Source: Apium graveolens
Taxonomy: Eukaryota; Streptophyta; Magnoliopsida; Apiales; Apiaceae
Reading direction: 5' to 3'
Assembly: GCF_009905375.1 (NCBI RefSeq)
Contig: NC_133647.1
Location: 133,006,088-133,070,087, forward strand
DNA length: 64,000 nt
Shown piece after piece: positions 12,536 to 26,405 of this stretch; the first letter of the stretch is position 1; each line of letters begins with the position of its first letter. The translations under genes were made by a program, and so were the position numbers. The notes under the pieces are model-generated. The model was given only the letters and a program-made list of their open reading frames with translations, made no database searches and was not told the DNA's origin.

Positions 12536-14680
12536 TTTTTAAAACTATGAATCAAATAAGGTTTATTCGATAACTTTATTTTATTAATGAATATTATTTT
12601 GAATATTCATTCGAGGACATATGACTCCGCTTATTTTATTAATTGAATATTATTTGAATATTCATTCGAGGGCTTATGACTCAGTTTATATTATTTAATG
12701 AATATTATTTGAATATTCATTCAAGGGCTTATGACTCAGTTATATTATTTAATGAATATTACTTGAATATTCATTCGAGGACTTATGACTCACTTTATAT
12801 TATTTAATGAATATTACTTGAATATTCATTCGAGGACTTATGCCTCACTTTATATTATTTAATGAATATTATTTGAATATTCATTTGAGGACCTATGACT
12901 CCGATTATTTACTGAAATATATTCTTTATTTTATTAAAGAATAAGGTGTCGATAATCAAACTTCTTTTTGATTATTCAAATAAAGATAGTACTTTCGTAT
13001 AAGTATATCTTTGGTTATTTAATACTCATTTCAAGTATAAGTTTTACAACTTCTACTTCAATTATTTGTATAAAGATTATTCTTTATGGGAATATTATTT
13101 AAATAATAATATTCAGATATTTTCTAATATATTGGGGCTGATTTACTTCATTAAATCAGCATTACTCCAAACACTCTTTAAAGTGTTTTCGAGTCTGCAA
13201 AATGATTTTTAAAAGTTAGAGCGGATCCCAAAACTCATTTTTATATTTAAGATCTTCCTTTTAAAGGGGATTTAAATACTCGCTCAAAACCTGAGGGATC
13301 CGGCTCTGTGGTGTATTTTATATTCGCAACAAGGTTGCAGTTTTGGTAAATGAATTGATTACTTACCCAACGTTCGGGAAGTAAGTCCATCTATTTGAGT
13401 CGGCATAAGCAACATGGGCTCAGTGGGCGTCCATAAAAGTGTAAGTGGCTCAGTGGGAGTCCATCAAATGCGTAAGTGGCTGAGTGGCAGTCCAGCATAA
13501 GGTCCTATTGCGACCAGGGTGATGACCAGTGGGGAATTCGTCCGTCTACTAGTAGAAAAGGTTACTTATTGGTATCTTTGCCTGATCAGCAAGATATCAG
13601 GTTTATGCCAAAATTTCTTTTCTTTCCAAATTCATTGGATATTGCAACTCTGTTCATACTTTACATGACAGAGGTTTTCAGGAAATGTATGAGAGATATA
13701 TATATATATATATAGGTGTATATATATATCGGGACTTAATGAAGTATCTCGTAACTTCATTTTATTCAATAATATTTCAAAGATTGAATTTATTCAAGTA
13801 TTATCTTGTAGTCTCATCTATATGATGAACTTTTGAAACTAATTATAACTTGAACGGTGGTAGTTCAAGTAGTATTTGGAAAAGATATAAGTATATTGGA
13901 GTATCTTGTAATTTCATCTTTTAAACTTATATCTAGTAAATGATTATCTTATGTATGTCAAAGATTTTCAGAAAAACGTTGAGACAAGGTTAGATATATG
14001 AGATCACCTTGCAACGATAGTTTTATACAGTTATAAACTGGAACTCTGTGTATATTATGCATGGAAAAGGACTTCCAAGATTTTGAAAAGTATATATGTA
14101 TATATACTGAATATTTTGTGACTTCATCGCATTAAGATATCAAACTTGGTCCATTTCTTTTGACCAAGACTTTCATGAGTACTATGAGAAGGCTCATATA
14201 TAGTTAATCATTATACATATTATTTTGGTGGGCTTTCTGCTCACCCTTGCTTTCTTCTTTCATCACATAACAACAGATAGAAAAGATGAACAGGACCAAG
14301 CTCCCAATTCGCGAGCGGATAGGAAACGTTCCGCAATTTCCTATAGGCGTTGATGTCACTGTAGCTGAGGTAGGAACTACCAATAGGCTAGGCTTTCAAC
14401 TTTTGATGTACCAGACTTATGTATCTTTATCAATTGTAATAATGGCAAAGAAATATAAATCTATTCAGAAACCCTTTTAAGGTGTAATGCATATAATTTT
14501 GGAATAAAATGATTCGTGTTACTTTTGGATATTCATCTCTAAGACTATAACTTGTGGTGTGTTTGTTTATTGTGGGGTCACAGTACAGAGTAGTTGATTG
14601 TTTATTAGGATTGGGTGTTATTAAGGGAAATGGAACTCGTGACAACCCGGATCCCCGACCCCGGATTTTGGGGTGTTACA
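10409..14680 (+). repeat. 3' LTR of E1 (4272 bp)
   Basis: A direct repeat of 556-4830 differing by scattered substitutions and by TA tract length. It carries the same palindrome array (about 12585-13180) and minisatellite (about 13411-13501), and a longer second TA tract near 13697-13713. It ends TGTTACA at the CTGCT duplication. Confidence 0.93.
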
Positions 14681-14685
14681 CTGCT
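14681..14685. repeat. Target-site duplication CTGCT, right copy, of E1
   Basis: Matches 551-555 exactly; the following GACCTACTG resumes element A. Confidence 0.95.
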
Positions 14686-17073
14686 GACCTACTGTAATCA
14701 TTTATTTTCCTCAGAATCTTAATAGCGAATCATAAGGAGTCCATACCTGTCGTAACGAAATCTTCTAAAAGGTAACATAATCACCATTCCTGATCCATGT
14801 AAAACCTTTTCTGACTTGACATTTATACGACATTAAGCAGATAAAATTGCAGAAGAGTCTCAATCAAAGCAACAATAGCAGGTTATTACCATTATTAATC
14901 ACATGTCCTCAATAAGAGACTGGACACTCAAGGGTTCACTTAGTTCTTTTTGAAACATGGTCCTGGCTTATCTCAAGATAAGACCGTCTAAGATAGGTAG
15001 CCCGCTCACAGTGATAACAGGAATAAAATCTCCACCATCCTACTATTATGGTTGAGTATTTCACAATCATCAGAAGTAATGTCAATATTTCACATCATAA
15101 CACAACCTTTACGGCTTTAACCAACATTACTGTATTCATTTGGCACGAGTGCCTATAATTGTTCTCTTACATTTAAAGTGTCGGCTACCTTATTGGCCTT
15201 TCGTGATAGTAATAGTTCCTTGCAATTAATGTCGTTTGAACAACCTTCAACTAAATTTTCTACCTCATTTCCAGTCACTGCTTATGTAAAAATGCTTTTC
15301 TTAAGTTCTGGTGAGAGAGAAAAAAAATATCACTATTTTTCCATAAGTTATTGCCTTGGTCTTTAAATGTGAACATCATCACGGCTGACTCTTGATCATA
15401 CTTAGGACGTCTCTTATCTTGGGTCCTTCTTGTTTTCACCAATCTCAACCTTCATTGGGTCGACCTATACTTTCTTATGGTTCAATATGTGCCCACCTGC
15501 CATTATTATGATTACGTCAGATTTCCTTTATCAAAATTTCTATTCTTGAGAACTTTGAATATTACCTTTCTCCTTGTAAAACCTTTAAGTTTATCCTTAA
15601 ATCCTTCATCATGTATACCCTAGGTATAGGGTATATCAAGATACCATTTACTAATACCAGAACCATTGTCTATATAGTTCTAAAAACTTTCTCCACTGAT
15701 CTTTAAAGGTTGTTGTTACCTTAGTCCTTCAATTCGTACTGTCAAACTCATTATTTCCTATAAAGGGTAAAATGCCAACCTTTATGCATTCCCCCATGGT
15801 TCATCTCAAGTTATCGAGGTTTATCATTAATTCCACCTTTAAAAAGGTACTTGCATCCTTCCAAGGATAAATCAAGTCTTTTATCCCTGATAAGGGTATC
15901 TTTTTCAATCATTCCTACCTTGATAGTCTATACTTAGTTTCACAATAGCATCCTTATTCAAACTGAGGTCAATCCATATGGCCTCTAAAAGATAACAACG
16001 GTTATCCGCTTTTCTTGCTTGATTTAGTAATGATAACAAGGATATTCTGGAAGATATTGGTCGTGTTCAACATGAATTTTTTAGTTCTAACTACTCATTT
16101 TCCTCTTTTATTTATCTCAACAATTATCTCAATGTTGGGATATCTTTTATACACGGCATCCCCCTTTTTGGGTATCAATTCACATGCTTTACTTACACTT
16201 CACATTCTTGAAGGTCACTTCCTTCATCCAATTTCCTAATTTCTTGCTTTCCTGTCTCCTCAGTCCATCCGTGTTTTCTTATTAGCCCATCGATCTATCT
16301 CGAAATGTATTTGAATGCTCCCAACTTAAAGGGGATTAATTATATGTATCATTTACGCTTTCAAAACTTGACTTTATCTCATAATCAGTCACCATCGCGC
16401 TGATGATGACATACTTCTCTATATTTATTGCTAGGGTTTCTTAGGGTTTCACATACCTAACTCCCTTATCGCTTCTGGACTCTATTTCCTTTAAATCCCT
16501 TTATACTCCTTCCCCTTTCAGTCTTCTATTTTCGTTTCCATTACAACCATTTCATGAACCAACACAACATAAGCATTGATTTCAAACATCCCGTCATTCT
16601 GGATTTGTGTCCTTTAGATGAACCTTGATGACATTCACAACCTAGATTCATGATTCATCATACTTGCCCGCCTCTGGTCTAGTTCTAAAACTTCTACACT
16701 ATCTCTCTATCTTCCTTAGCTTTCCACCAGCGGGTGGCCTCTCTCTAGAAGGTAAGTGGTAAAACAGTCTTTTACACTTCGTCAATCATTTAAAATCTTA
16801 AATGATTCCCCTATTTCCTTTAGTCAGGCTCTTGCTTCGATTGTGCCAGCTTGTTCCTTGGAACTCTGAGAGCTTAGCGACTTAAAGGTCCTGAAAGAAT
16901 TTCCCACCGCCGGGTTTCCTCAGGGTGGTGGTTACGGATAAAAGTATAAGTTTTGTTTAGGCAGGTCCATGAGTTGCCCCAGAGGAGCACCGTCCTGGTT
17001 CTCCCTATCTTTCTCGACTTCTGTTTTCTCGGTATGAAATGTTTCATCCTTCTCCCATAATCGGGGTTATCTT
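14686..17073 (-). pseudogene. Element A internal segment: decayed gag core, RT and RNase H remnants
   Basis: The reverse complement matches about 6210-8645 of E1. Readable minus-strand pieces are a gag core (LSSQSSKEQAG then EARA, near 16800-16890), an RT piece GHILNHKK followed by a stop and VDPMKVEI (near 15425-15480), and an RNase H tail KANKVADTL (near 15170-15200). All frames are broken. The segment is bounded by E1 on the left and the copia solo LTR on the right. Confidence 0.75.
17069..17073. repeat. Target-site duplication ATCTT, left copy, of copia solo LTR
   Basis: ATCTT lies just before TGAAGGGTTT. The identical ATCTT follows the other end of the LTR at 22796-22800. Confidence 0.92.
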
Positions 17074-17139
17074 TGAAGGGTTTCGAGCACATAAACGCAA
17101 TGGAAACAGTAATTAAAAACATAGAAAATCAGAATTTTC

Positions 17140-17144
17140 AAAAC
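17140..17144. repeat. Target-site duplication AAAAC, left copy, of giant solo LTR
   Basis: AAAAC precedes TGTAATAACCCC; the same five bases follow TGTTACA at 21303-21307. Confidence 0.93.
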
Positions 17145-20100
17145 TGTAATAACCCCAAAAAAAATTTGGACTTTTTGTAACCCTTATGAATAGTGATTTT
17201 GCTGATTATACTGAATAAGAAAACTTTTCATGCCACACTATGTAGGGGTTCTTTTATTGATATTCTGAGATCTTATTAGTACTCTATATGGTATATAAGT
17301 GTATGTAAAGATCGTCAGAATCCAAATTCAAACACTTTGATTTTTCGCGAAAACCCACCAGATACAGAAAGAATTAAGTATAAGGTAACATGATTAAAAG
17401 GATTTTAATTCAAGGATTATAAGAGAGGATCATAAAAGGAATATAAAATATTGAGAAAGGTTTAAGGGAACCTAAGTAATGAGATCCCGGGTATGATCCC
17501 TCAAATGATAAACGAGAACGAAAGTTAAGCGAACCGTATAACAGATAAGCGGTCATTAGCCAAGTAATTAGGGGTTAATCAACGAGGTTAGTGGGTGATG
17601 ATGTCATCACACCAATAAGAAGAAGACAAGTGTAAGAAGATGACATAAGAAAGATGACATAGGCATGGTGACATAAGCATGACAAATGGAGGGATTAGTT
17701 GGTTGAATGAGAGCCATTCATTTGTTACCATGGTAAAAAGTTAATTAACAAAAAAAATAATAGCAACCAAGCCAAAACAAATCATAACACCAAAAAAACA
17801 CAAATCACTCCCATTTCCAAGCAAGAAGCTCTCGGCTTCTTCACTTTTTCAAAGACAAGGAAATCAAAATCCAAGATCCAAGCATTGTTAAATTGTGAGG
17901 TAATTATCCAAGGTTCCTTATACATAGATATAGCTATCCTATGAATCTAAGCTTCCATTTCCTTCAAAATCTCTTCCAATAATTCATGGAAGAAGAGGGT
18001 GAATAGTGTTTTCAAGATCTTGAAATTTTTGATCTTGTGTTTTCTTTAGATAAAGCTTTAGTAAGGATTTTCAAGGGTTGTTTCAAGCTCCTTAAGTTAC
18101 TTCTACTCACCAAGGAAGGTATAATCTCATACCCTTACCATACTTTTGATTATTTAGAGCTTTTTATGCTAGGTTTAGTTCTTGGGAGGAATGATTCATG
18201 TATATTTAGAGTTGGGTTGGTTTTGTAATGAGTTTGAAGTTGTAAATCTTGATTATTGGTTAATGAACTTAAGTATAAGCTTTTAGTTCATATTTGAGGG
18301 TAGTATAAATTGGAAATCTTGAGATGTTGGGGCTGTTGTAGTAAAGTATAAATGGAGTTTGGTTGTAGTGATGATTGTGGGTTGATTTGTGGATTGATTG
18401 GAATGGTATAAATTTGGTAATCGCGTAAACATAGTCGTCGTAATGCCCGATTTACCTTAGACTGTTTTTGTTCTTAACTTCAGGACCCGTGAACTCACTG
18501 TTAGATTCTGGCCATTGCCATGTTTAGATAGTTCATGTTACGAGCTTCATTTTGATATGTGGTTCGCTTGAATCCGATGTACGGTTTAGGAGAAACGACC
18601 GTTTTAAGTAACGGCGTTTCGTGAACGAACCATTACCCCTCGCCTTTGAAACCTTGGTTAAGGCCCTTAAATGACTAATTGGAGTATGAAACAATTATGT
18701 CAAGTGGATTAGGAAGTTGGTAGAGTACTCGCGAAAGAATCACCTTAAAATTCTTAATGATTAATTTATTAAAAATGGTGGAGCCGAGGGTACTCGAACG
18801 ACTTATGTGATTCGTTAAGCGTAGAAGTGACCATAAGCAAACGTTAGGGTTCAATTTGTTAAAGTCTAGTTTCTTAAGCGACCGGGGTTTAATTCTGACT
18901 TATGTTATTGTTTATAGGTTATCGGACCCACTCTAAGCTTAACTCTATCCGGGAACACTCAGGCAAGTTTTCTACCCGTTATACTGTTGTTGTGATGTAT
19001 ATATGTATATGCATTATCTTGTGATAAGTGCATGATTGTTATTAGCAAATCTTGCGATATATTGGAGCATGCTGATATGGTATATATGCATGTCTGTTTC
19101 GTAATCTTGATATCTAATTGTTGATTCAATTGCTTATAAGTTGCATAATACCTATGCTAGAGATAAGCAGTAGTTGCGTATACCCTTAGTATAGGGGACC
19201 CAAAGGTGAACATTTTTCTAAACCGGGAGTCGATGTTCCCGAGTATAATATATATATATATATATATATATAGTTTTCAAAACTATTAATCGAATAAGGT
19301 TTATTCAATAACTTTATTTTATTTAATGAATATTATTTTTGAATATTCATTCAAGGACTTATGACTTCGCTTATTTTACTTAATTAATATTATTTTGAAT
19401 ATTCATTCGAGGACTTATGACTCCGCTTATTTTATTTAATGAATATTATTTTGAATATTTATTCGAGGACTTATGACTCCGCTTATTTTATTTAATGAAT
19501 ATTATTTTGAATATTCATTCGAGGACTTATGATTCCGCTTATTTTATTAAATAATATTCTTTATTTTATTAAAGAGTAATGTTTCGATATTTCAAACTTA
19601 TTTTCGATTATTCAAATAAAGATCGTAATTTCGTATAAGTATATCTTTGGTTATTTATTATTCATTTCAAGTATGAGTTTTTAAACCTTTTACTTCAATT
19701 ATTTTATAAAGATTATCTTTATGGGAATATTATTTAAATAATAATATTCAGATAATCTCTAATATATTGGGACTAATTTATTTTATTAAATCAGCATTAC
19801 TCCAAACATTCTTAAAAATGTTTCCGAGTCTTCAAAATGATTTTAAAAGTTAGAGCGGATCCCAAAACTCGTTTTCAAATTTAAGATCTTCCTTTTTGAA
19901 GGGGACTTGAATACTCGCTCAAAAATCTAAGGGATCCGGCTCTGTGGTGTATTTTATATTCGCAACGAGGTTGCTGTTTTGATAAATGAATTGATTACTT
20001 ACCCAACATTCGGGAAGTAAGTCCATCTAATTGAGTCGGCATAAGCGACAGGCCGGGGTACGGTCTATCAAAGTGTAAGTGGCTGGGTGGCAGTCCATCA

Positions 20101-21302
20101 ACGCGTAAGAGGCCGGGTGGCAGTCCAGCACAAGGTCCTAATGCGGCCAGGGTGATGACCGGTGGGGGATTCATCCATCTACTAGTAGAAAAGGTTACTT
20201 ATCGGTATCTTTGCCTGATCAGCAAGATATCGGGTTTATGCCAAAATTCTTTTCTTTCCAAATTTATTGGATATTGCAACTCTGTTCATACTTTACATGA
20301 CAGAGGTTTTCAGGAAATGTTTGAGAGATATATATGGATATATATATCGGGACTTAATGAAGTATCTCGTAACTTCATTTCTTTCAAATGATATTTTAAA
20401 GATTGGATCTATTCAAGTCTTATCTTGTAGTCTCATCTATGTGATGAACTTTTGAAACTAATTATAACTTGAACGGTGGTAGTTCAAGTAGTATTCGGAA
20501 AAGATATAAGTATATTGGAGTATCTTGTAACTTCATCTTTTCAACTTATATCTAGTAAAAGATTATCTTATGCATGACAAAGATTTTCAGAAAAACGTTG
20601 AGACAAGGTTAGATATATGAGATCACCTTGCAACGATATTTTATACAGTTATAAACTGGAACTCTGTGTATATTATACATGTCAGAGGATTTCAAAGATT
20701 TGAGAAGTATATATGTATATATATACTGAATATTTTGCGACTTCGTCGCATTAAGATATCAAACTTGGTTCATTTCTTCTTGACCAATACTTTCATGAGT
20801 ACTATGAGAATGCTCATATATTGTTAATTATTATACATATTATTTCGGTGGGCTTGTTGCTCACCCTTGCTTTCTTCTTTCATCACACAACAATAGATAG
20901 ACAAGATGAACAAGATCAAGCTCCCAATTCGTGAGTGGTTAGGAAACGTTCCGCAGTTTCCTGTAGGCGTTGATGCCGTTATAGCTGAGGTAGGAACAAC
21001 CAATAGGCTAGGCTTTCAACTTTTGTTGTGCCAGACTTATGTATATTTATGAATTGTAATAATGGCAAGGAATATGTAAATTTATTCAGAAACCCTTTTG
21101 AGGTGTAATGGCTTATAATTGTGGAATAAAATGACTTGTGTTATTTTTGGATATTCATCTCTGAGACTATAACTTGTGGTGTGTGTGTATATTGTGGGGT
21201 CACAGTACGCAGTAGTTGGTTGATTATTAAGATTAAGTATTATTAAGGGAAATGGAACTCGTGACAACCCTGATCCCTGACCCCGGATTTGGGGGTGTTA
21301 CA
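17145..21302 (+). mobile_element. Solo LTR of the E1/A family (4158 bp)
   Basis: It runs from TGTAATAACCCC to GGGGGTGTTACA and is colinear with the E1 LTR, including the TA tract (19249-19272), palindrome array (about 19320-19830) and diverged 30-bp minisatellite (about 20045-20135). It differs from the E1 LTR by many more substitutions than the two E1 LTRs differ from each other, so it is an older or different subfamily. It has perfect AAAAC duplications and no internal region. It sits inside the copia solo LTR. Confidence 0.94.
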
Positions 21303-21307
21303 AAAAC
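21303..21307. repeat. Target-site duplication AAAAC, right copy
   Basis: Exact match to 17140-17144; the copia LTR sequence (CCACCGCAGGATCCATG) resumes after it. Confidence 0.93.
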
Positions 21308-22795
21308 CCACCGCAGGATCCATGTGAAAAATAGATATTTAATTTATAGATCAGATTGTTTACCTTAAGAGGCTTTACACATTGGTTGACTAATGGAGAT
21401 CCAAAGCTTGTTCAATCACCACGCATCCCGCTCTCACGATCTACGCTCTATTTGTATCCACACGAATGCTTGAACGCAAGGATTGAATGTGTACTAGCAC
21501 AAACTCGTTTCTTCTTGCTCTCTCCATCTTCTCCCTTGGTGGCTACGGTTTTAGTAAAACTCTTTTACACACGAAAAATCAGCCACACAAGAGATATTAT
21601 ATAGAGAGTAGAAAAACGAATTATAACTCTTAATTAATTAGGAGTTATTATTAATTCGAAATTCCTATTTGTATTATAATTAAGTCTCATTTAATTATTT
21701 AACAAATAAATTTCATGATTAATATTAGTAAATTCAAATATTATTATTTATCTAATTAATTAAGTCAAACCTAATTAATATTATAAATAATTCAAATTAC
21801 TTTAATTTAATTTAAATCCAATTAAAATTAAATAATCCTTCAAGCATTCTTTGTGTGTGACCCTATAGGTTATTATTACGTTGGCAACGAATTTTAAATC
21901 TAATTTAAAATCGTAAATAATGAGCGGCATCTAGTAATACATCATTGCTACCCAAGTAATAATAATTAAATCGGTCATCGATTAAACCTTTCGTGAATAA
22001 TGTACAATGTAATATAATCCCTTTAACCAAATATTATAGATTAAACTAGAAGCATGTAATGTGTCATGCTCATCATAGTTTAATCCAAGGCCTTAATCAA
22101 TGAGTAGACTATCATATCAAATCAACATTTGAGTGTGGTCACGCATTTCATAGTCTAGTTCACACAAGAGGCCAATAATATCACTCCTAAAATAGGAGGG
22201 TTAAATCCCATCTAGATCATCCATATTTCTCATACGATTCATAATATACCCAATGTCCACTTTTATCATTACCTGGTCAAGGATAACTTTTAATGGAATC
22301 AATGTATATTAATTCTCGTATAGAAATATAATGACTTCAGGTCTAAGGACCATTACATCATTATCACTGTGAGAATTACTTATGACACAACAGACATATA
22401 GAATCTCACATCAGGTCTGTCCAGCACAATGTACATTTACATATACCTGTGTTTTTAACTTTTGTATCACTATACATATGATCAATGAGATGTGATCATC
22501 AGTAAATAAACACACCAGTCTTAATACATTATTATTGTCCCTTAATAATAATACTCGATTAGGGACCTTTAGGAATATTGATACTATTCTCAAAATTTCA
22601 TTTCTAAGTCACGTACTTAGAGATATAGAATTGCATATCATATATCAAGGACATTTATTAATCTAACATTTATATCACAGTAAATTAAGAATTAATAAAT
22701 TATAAAGCGAATAATCGATAGAACATAAACATTAATAATCCTAATATCTTAAACTAAAACATCATAGTGTTGTCTCTAGGGCACAAACACTAACA

Positions 22796-22800
22796 ATCTT
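22796..22800. repeat. Target-site duplication ATCTT, right copy, of copia solo LTR
   Basis: Exact match to 17069-17073. Confidence 0.92.
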
Positions 22801-23209
22801 ATACGTTAAAATTCTTGTTTTCCACTACATTATGCTATGGGTTACTTTTATCTGGATGGCAACCTCGACTATCACATTCAGGGTTTGCCCTAAATCTTAT
22901 TCCTTGAACTATGGCTTTCATCTAAGATCCCATCCTGAAGCTCTTGAACGTTTGGAACCCAAATTCTGTAGGAATACCTCATTATTCCCTTATCATCTTT
23001 CTCGGTATTAATCTCTTCTCTAGTCATTGGCTCTCTGCCTTCATTCATCACTTTTTCTTGGCACAATATGATCTTTCCCAATAATTTGGGCTGCATTGCA
23101 ATCTCAAACTGGTTACCTTCACTTCTATTTCCATTTTCTCAAAATATCTTATCAACTCTTCCGAAGACATTATCATCTTGAGTCTCTCCTTTCTACTAAG
23201 GGCATCATC
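22801..23209 (-). pseudogene. Element A internal segment: RNase H tail and integrase N-terminus of the ectopic pol block
   Basis: Minus-strand reading gives [27 protein letters not shown], then MNEGREPMTREEINTEKDD, RYSYRIWVPNVQELQ and LDESHSSR. These are the linker after RNase H and the start of the integrase zinc region. The part is better preserved than in E1 (5763-6100) but is split over two frames. It continues at 51834 after element B. Confidence 0.8.
23205..23209. repeat. Target-site duplication TCATC, left copy, of B
   Basis: TCATC before TGTGACGCCC is matched by TTATC at 51834-51838 (four of five). Removing B and one copy restores the A sequence expected from E1 near 5775-5795. Confidence 0.8.
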
Positions 23210-26200
23210 TGTGACGCCCTCAATCTCGGGGTTAGGAAATGAGGACCCACACACCTTTAATCTAATAAATAAATAAGCATAAACCCCGATTAACTACTAA
23301 CAGGATCAAACAGGATGAAGTATGAGACAAGATTACAACTACCAATCATAAAATATAACTTACAAATCCAAAATATTATTAAATAAACATAATCAATTCC
23401 GGCTTGGAACCGACAGATAACCTATTGTATCTTTACAATTTTCCTTCTAAGCGCTTGCTCACTCAGAAATACCACTACCTGCTCTGGCAACCGGAAGCCC
23501 TCAACACGATAGGGACCACCAGGTACGCTCTTACGAGCAGTACGCCTAAGCCTGGCCATCTTCTTGCTTAACTGCCATGGTTAGATCAAAATAAAACATA
23601 TGAGTATAAAACTCAGCAAGTAACTATAAAGCAGTTCTACGATATCAAATCCACAATATACTTTACCAAACTCAGGGTATTCTACTTTATTTGTTCTAGG
23701 TGGCAGATTTCCAGCTTTTGGGTTAAGGAAAGGTTATGAAGGATAATGTGGGGCTTTCAAGGATCAAGGCTTAATGCAGGACGAAAGCCGACATTCATCA
23801 CAAATCATTAAAGGATCAGAATAGGTCTTTCAGAAAGAGGACAGCAACAGTGTTTCACTATATGGAATCAAATTTTTTAATGATCAACAGATTAAAATCA
23901 GGGTTCTCGAGCTTTAAGCTCCATGTTAACACAATCAACTCTTTTCAAAAAAATATAAACCATTTTCATTTTCAAGAATCAATTTACTGAACAGAAAGTT
24001 CCGGCTCCCTTTTAAATAATCAATTAGAACCCTTGATTGGATCACTTTATCTTTCCATTTCATTTTAATACGGGTGATCAGCCCGTACCGACCTCCATCC
24101 GTTCTTTAAGGTACCAATCGGGATAATTTCAGCCTTAAGTTGGACTAGCCCCGCTAGCCTCTTACCATAACTGGACTAGTCCCACTAGCCTCTTACGTCC
24201 CAATCCAATCCATCAGGAATTCGTTTGGAAAACCTTGAGTTTGGAAAAAGACAGGTTTTCTAAATTCATTTTATCATTACCAAGAATATGAAATCATTCG
24301 GACTCTTTCGAGTCGAAACTCATTCTTAAGTCAAATTTCAAGAAAACAAAGTTCGGGGAGTGATTCAAAGATAAGCAAGTAACAATTCTTAGGGGTTTTA
24401 AATTAAGGATAACAGGGTACTTAAATTGAAAGGATCAATATCTGTTTCAGGGATCAGTAGGAAATATGGTGATCAAGAAATAAGGTATCACTACATGGGG
24501 TTCGCAAAGGTAATTATAGGGTTTATAACAGTTCATGGCTTAACAAATAACTTGAACAGAACAGACGGGTTACCAAAGGGGTTGAATCCGTAAGCCTATA
24601 AATAACAGTTTATCAAGATCAAAACGGAATATCTCAAACAGTTCCATACTCTACAAGGTATGAACAATAACCTCTCTATAACCATTTTCACAAGTAAAGA
24701 GAGTTACTTGCCTAAATTTGCTTTCCTGAAGGTTGAACTACTGCCACCTAATATACCCTTTCCTTTCCTAGCCTGAATGCACTCACGCTCCGAATCTACA
24801 ATACACCCAAAATCTTAATCAGTTCTCAACTCTCGTTCCCGAAACGATCACTCAATACGATAGCTCGATTATACTCTTGACTTAATATATGAGTATAGAT
24901 TATACACATAAGCACATAGCACATCACACATCATATACTTTAAACTTAACCTTTACACCTTTATATATATACTCAACAATCAACTTAAATCATACTGGTG
25001 TAGCTTTTACGAGTACATGATTTATTCATGACTAAATCTTTTGCGACCATAAGTGTCACTTAGAGTTCTTTGACAACAAACCACTTTATTTCCTTTTATT
25101 TTATCATTTAATTCGAACCACAACAACCACAAATAAATCACCTATCTCCTAGAATTTCACATGCAATTACTTAGCAAGGTATTGGAACCAATTCATTCAC
25201 TTTTCTACTTATATTCCATTCGGCCATACACATAAAACACAACCACATATACTCAAATTCATTTTTATATAATCAAACACAATAAACTCATTTGGTAAGC
25301 ATATTACAAGAGTCTTTCCGCAATTACGCTTTTATTCTTTTGTTCAAAAATTCGAATCATATTCATTTATGAATCAAAATTCAACACCCTCTTTAAATTA
25401 TTAACTTCGATTACAAGCATATTCCAATCAATGCCATGCAACCAAGTTCTTATTAGTAATTAGCACATATTCTCATAAAAGTCCACTTAATTCTCTTTTA
25501 ACCATATGACCCATTCGGGTTTTTCAATAAATCACACATGCAAGGATCAATTTTCATATGCAAAGTTTTATATCACATTTCCTACTTGTTTTAAACCTTA
25601 TCTTAGTCATTCAATTCATGTTCATCAAGATTTCCGAAGCACAAAACCAAACGTCACCTAATGAGTCAAACCTTAATCAAATCATTCAATCAACATGCTT
25701 GCATTCGTTTAATCATCAAATCAATCTCTTCTAAACCCATTTTGCATTTGGCTAAATCATATTTTACAATCTCAAGGATCAAACAATGACATGCACTACT
25801 TGTTCTTCTTTAAAACTAACATGCAATCACTTTCTATGCTAAATAAGCTTAGTTTATACTAAGATCAAGCCATCAAATCCAATTCCCCTTTTTAATTAGT
25901 ACAAAGCCGAATTATAACCCAACATGCAACCTTAAAATTTGATTTCCTAAACATCAAATGACTTACACACACATCAATAATCAAAACCATCCATTTTCAA
26001 TCGCATACTCAATTTTTAAAGAGAATACCAAAAACCCTTTTTGATCTTTCAAAAAAAACAAACATGCAAGGCTTAAAAATCATATTAACACACCATTAAA
26101 ACTCCACCGACTCTCCTTGGATCATAGTCGGTGGTGGTTGAACTTAAGAGAGCCCGCAACGGGTCTCCTCTTGAGTTCTAAACCACATAATCTTCTAGAA

Positions 26201-26405
26201 TTTACTCTTATAGTCTTGTATCCAGAAATCAATTTCCTTGAACACAACCATAGAGATGATCACCAAAACACTTACACAAATACTCACATGCAAATGGAAT
26301 TTGAGAAGTATACCGGAAATAGAAACTATAGAGAGCAATATCTTTGAGTTTGAGTGAAGATTGGGTGTTGCATGCAAGAGAGGGAGAAGAGAGATGGAGG
26401 GAGCC

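Larger units (their letters stand above)
556..14680 (+). mobile_element. E1: full-length giant-LTR gypsy retrotransposon inserted in its own relative A
   Basis: It has two direct repeats of 4275 and 4272 bp starting TGTAATAACCCC and ending GGGGTGTTACA (5' copy ends TA), a Met-tRNA type primer-binding site 4 bp inside, a purine-rich tract before the 3' LTR and a perfect CTGCT duplication. The internal region is about 5.6 kb and holds only broken gag and pol fragments. LTRs make up about 60 percent of the element. The first 465 aligned LTR bases show about six substitutions by eye, so insertion is fairly recent compared with the strongly decayed coding region. It probably moved using proteins from a relative. 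Confidence 0.93.
17074..22795 (-). mobile_element. Copia-type solo LTR (about 1.56 kb without its insert)
   Basis: On the minus strand it begins TGTTAGTGTTTGTGCCC (near 22795) and ends ACCCTTCA (17074), flanked by perfect ATCTT repeats. Subtracting the nested 4158-bp solo LTR and one 5-bp duplication leaves about 1559 bp. It shares its 3' end (GCACATAAACG on the plus strand), the CCGCAGGATCCATG block and the GTGACCCTATAGGTT block with the LTRs of C, so it is a related copia family. No second LTR, primer site or pol is present. A solo LTR is the usual product of LTR-LTR recombination. Confidence 0.9.

Noticed and set aside
21356..21604. 82-residue ORF in the copia solo LTR
   Set aside because: Lies within LTR sequence, no known domain, not kept in the related C LTRs.
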